The notes under the pieces are model-generated. The model did not search any database, was not told the origin of the DNA, and was given only the letters and a program-made list of their open reading frames with translations. A DNA stretch of 10,182 nucleotides, taken from positions 807 through 10,988 of the forward strand of contig DNMQ01000282.1 of the NCBI GenBank assembly GCA_003488145.1, in the 5' to 3' direction. The stretch's first letter is position 1. Each line of letters begins with the position of its first letter. The DNA comes from Pseudomonas sp. (GTDB lineage: Bacteria; Pseudomonadota; Gammaproteobacteria; Pseudomonadales; Pseudomonadaceae). This document shows positions 8,362-10,182 of this stretch, in pieces. The position numbers and the translations under genes were made by a program.

Positions 8362-10094
8362 TGCTCTCGCGGCGACCGACCCGAAGGACCCGCCTGCTCA
8401 GGGGCCTCCAGGGTTGTCTCGCCGCCCTCCTGCTGCTGGCCTGCGCGGCCCAGGGCAACCCTCTTGCAAACGGCGCCGTCGCCACGGCCCATCCGCTGGC
8501 CAGTGAAGTTGGCCGGCGCATTCTCGAAGCCGGCGGCAACGCCTTCGATGCCACCGTTGCAGTCAGCGCCGCCCTGGCGGTGGTCGAGCCATACGGCTCC
8601 GGACTTGGCGGCGGCGGCTTCTTTCTGCTGCGCAAAGCCGGCGATCCTGCTCGCCACATTTTTCTCGATGCCCGCGAGCGCGCACCCGCCGCTGCCACGC
8701 CGGACCTGTACCTGCGCGACGGCAAGATCTGGCGCGAGCTTTCGCTGAATGGCCCGCTGGCCGCGGCGATACCCGGCACGCCGGCGGCACTGGTCGAGCT
8801 CGCGGAGAAGCGCGGCCGCCTGCCCCTGAAGACCACCCTGGCGCCGGCCATCGCCCTGGCCCGCGACGGATTTGCGGTGGATGCCGTCTATCGCCAGCGC
8901 GCCGGCTGGCGCCTCGCGGCGTTGCGTGACGATCCGGAGAGCGCGCGGCTGTTTCTCCACGACGGCGACCTGCCAGCCGAAGGCCATCTGCTGCGCCAGC
9001 CGGAGCTGGCGCAAACCCTGGAGCGCCTGGCCAGGCACGGTCACGACGGCTTCTACCGCGGCGAGTTCGCGAAGAAATTGGTGCAAGGCGTTCGCGCCGC
9101 CGGCGGCATCTGGTCGCTGGAGGATCTGGCCGACTACCACACCGTCGAGCGCGAGCCACTACGCTTCACCCTCGCCAATGGTCGTGAGCTGATCGGCGCG
9201 CCACCGCCGTCAGCCGGCGGCATGATCCTCGCGCAGAGCCTGGGCATTCTCGAACGCCTGTCCTGGCGCGACGCCGAACCGCTGCAACGCAGTCACCTGG
9301 TGGTCGAGGCGCTGCGCCGGGCCTATCGCGACCGAGGTCTGCTGGGCGATCCGGATTTCGTCGCGTCACCACTGCGACGTCTACTGTCAGACCAGTATCT
9401 GGACCAGCTCGCCAGCTCCATCGACCCTGATCGGGCCACGCCGAGCAGCGCATTGCCGCCAGCGCCACGCTGGCGCGAGGGCGAGCACACCACCCACTTC
9501 GCGGTGATCGATGCCGAAGGCAATGCGGTGGCGGCGACGCTATCGCTGAACATGATGTTCGGTGCCGCCTTCAGCGTGCCCGGCACCGGTGTGCTGCTCA
9601 ATGACGAGATGGACGACTTCGCCGCCGACATCGACGGCAGCAATGCCTATGGCCTGAAGGGCAGCAGCGCAAACGCCATCTCCGGCGGCAAGCGTCCGCT
9701 GTCGAGCATGAGCCCGACCTTCATCGAAAGCGCCGAGGAGTTCGCCGCCTTCGGCACGCCCGGCGGCAGCCGCATCCCGAGCATGGTGCTGCTTTCGGCA
9801 CTGTCTTACCTGGATGGCGAACCGGTGCAGGCCTGGCCGGCAGTGCCGCGCTATCACCATCAGTACCTGCCGGACGTGCTGCAGTACGAGGCCGATGCCT
9901 TCAGCGCGGCCCAGCTGGACGCGCTACGTGCCCGCGGCCACCAGCCCAGGCTGATCGAGCGGGACTACGGCAACCAGCAGGTGCTCTACTGGCACAAGCC
10001 GAGCGGCAAGGTCGAAGCGGCCAGCGACCCGCGCGGCATCGGCCGCGCGCTGAAGGTGCCCGCACGGCGCCAGCCGATCACGGCTGAACAATGA
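8361..10094 (+). CDS. ggt: Gamma-glutamyltranspeptidase / glutathione hydrolase precursor
   Basis: GGT cleaves the gamma-glutamyl bond of glutathione and related compounds by hydrolysis or transfer to amino acids, in the periplasm. The 577-residue precursor matches the usual size. The N-terminus is basic (RRPTRRTRLLR) followed by the hydrophobic CLAALLLLACAA (19-30); both a lipobox-like LLAC (25-28) and a signal peptidase I site near CAAQ are possible. Mature landmarks are AHPLASEVGRRILEAGGNAFDATVAVSAAL (43-72), substrate-binding Arg105 in DARERAP, the autoprocessing site before Thr377 in EHTTHFAV, LSLNMMFG (395-401), PLSSMSPT (446-453) and GTPGGSRI (465-472). Thr377 would become the nucleophile at the start of a 201-residue small subunit. 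The start is the ATG overlapping the ferredoxin stop by one base, so the two are co-translated. The open frame extends further upstream through the ferredoxin gene, but this is an alternative-frame shadow. Confidence 0.94.
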
Positions 10095-10182
10095 CCGGGC
10101 CGTCGTCCGCCGCCAGCTGCCGCAGCTGACGCGTCAGCTCGTGGCCCTCGCCCAGCAGCAGGGCGTTGCGCAGGCTCTGGAT
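10078..10182 (-). CDS. C-terminal end of an unidentified protein (cut by window edge)
   Basis: The minus strand is open from the window edge to a TGA at 10080-10078, giving the last 34 residues (IQSLRNALLLGEGHELTRQL then RQLAADDGPVIVQP). The leucine- and glutamine-rich, charged pattern suggests a terminal helix followed by a short tail. It is too short to assign; it is not the zinc-finger end of MutM, which lies a few genes further on in P. aeruginosa. The last 17 bp overlap the 3' end of ggt, tail to tail. In-frame continuation and amino-acid make-up support real coding, but no family motif confirms it. Confidence 0.55.
   Translation of the reverse strand: MQSLRNALLLGEGHELTRQLRQLAADDGPVIVQP
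10124..10139. repeat. Perfect 16-bp palindrome in the 3' end of the partial gene
   Basis: AGCTGACGCGTCAGCT is fully self-complementary and lies 30 bp beyond the ggt stop, inside the coding end of the convergent gene. It can fold as a six-pair stem with loop CGCG. No T-run follows on either strand. A second short dyad, CAGCCG (10071-10076) and CGGCTG (10081-10086), sits across the gene overlap. The role is unknown; it may be chance, since AGCTG-type words are common in such GC-rich coding DNA. Confidence 0.4.

Overview
The window looks like ordinary, densely coded chromosome from a Pseudomonas or Stutzerimonas-type gammaproteobacterium. The base composition is clearly high in GC, and GTG starts and TGATG stop/start overlaps occur. 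The order M16 peptidase - rsmD - small conserved protein - yheT-like hydrolase - tetR - aldehyde dehydrogenase - small Tat protein - GMC oxidoreductase - coaD - ferredoxin - gamma-glutamyltranspeptidase is, from memory, the order of P. aeruginosa PA0371 to PA0361. I see no insertion sequence, phage gene, tRNA, rRNA, CRISPR array or compositional island. The genus call is inference from gene order and protein character; no search was run.

Layout. 1-840 is the C-terminal part of an M16 peptidase-family protein, overlapping rsmD (840-1454; 16S rRNA guanine-N2 methyltransferase). Tail to tail with rsmD is a small conserved cytoplasmic protein (minus strand, 1466-1870). A divergent gap leads to a YheT-type alpha/beta hydrolase (2043-3026), which converges on a TetR-family regulator (minus strand, 3040-3714). 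A 130-bp divergent promoter region separates the regulator from a three-gene run: class-3-like aldehyde dehydrogenase (3845-5257), small twin-arginine-signal protein (5273-5803) and GMC FAD oxidoreductase (5820-7415). The housekeeping genes coaD (7520-8002), a 2[4Fe-4S] ferredoxin (8110-8361) and ggt (8361-10094) follow. The ggt end overlaps the 3' end of a minus-strand gene cut by the window edge.

How the genes work together. The regulator plus three-gene run matches the laoR-laoC-laoB-laoA arrangement that I recall for long-chain alcohol oxidation in P. aeruginosa. LaoA would oxidise long-chain alcohols to aldehydes with LaoB as partner or carrier, LaoC would oxidise aldehydes to fatty acids, and LaoR would repress. 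The sequence shows a perfect 16-bp palindrome lying in the spacer between a TTGACA -35 and a TAGAAA -10 in front of laoC, a textbook repressor-operator arrangement. The other genes serve rRNA modification, coenzyme A synthesis, iron-sulfur electron transfer and periplasmic glutathione/gamma-glutamyl breakdown.

I found no convincing wholly new system. The best leads are the laoC operator/promoter, the export question raised by LaoA/LaoB/LaoC, the in-frame laoC-laoB junction, and a leader in front of the ferredoxin gene that can form two mutually exclusive hairpins.
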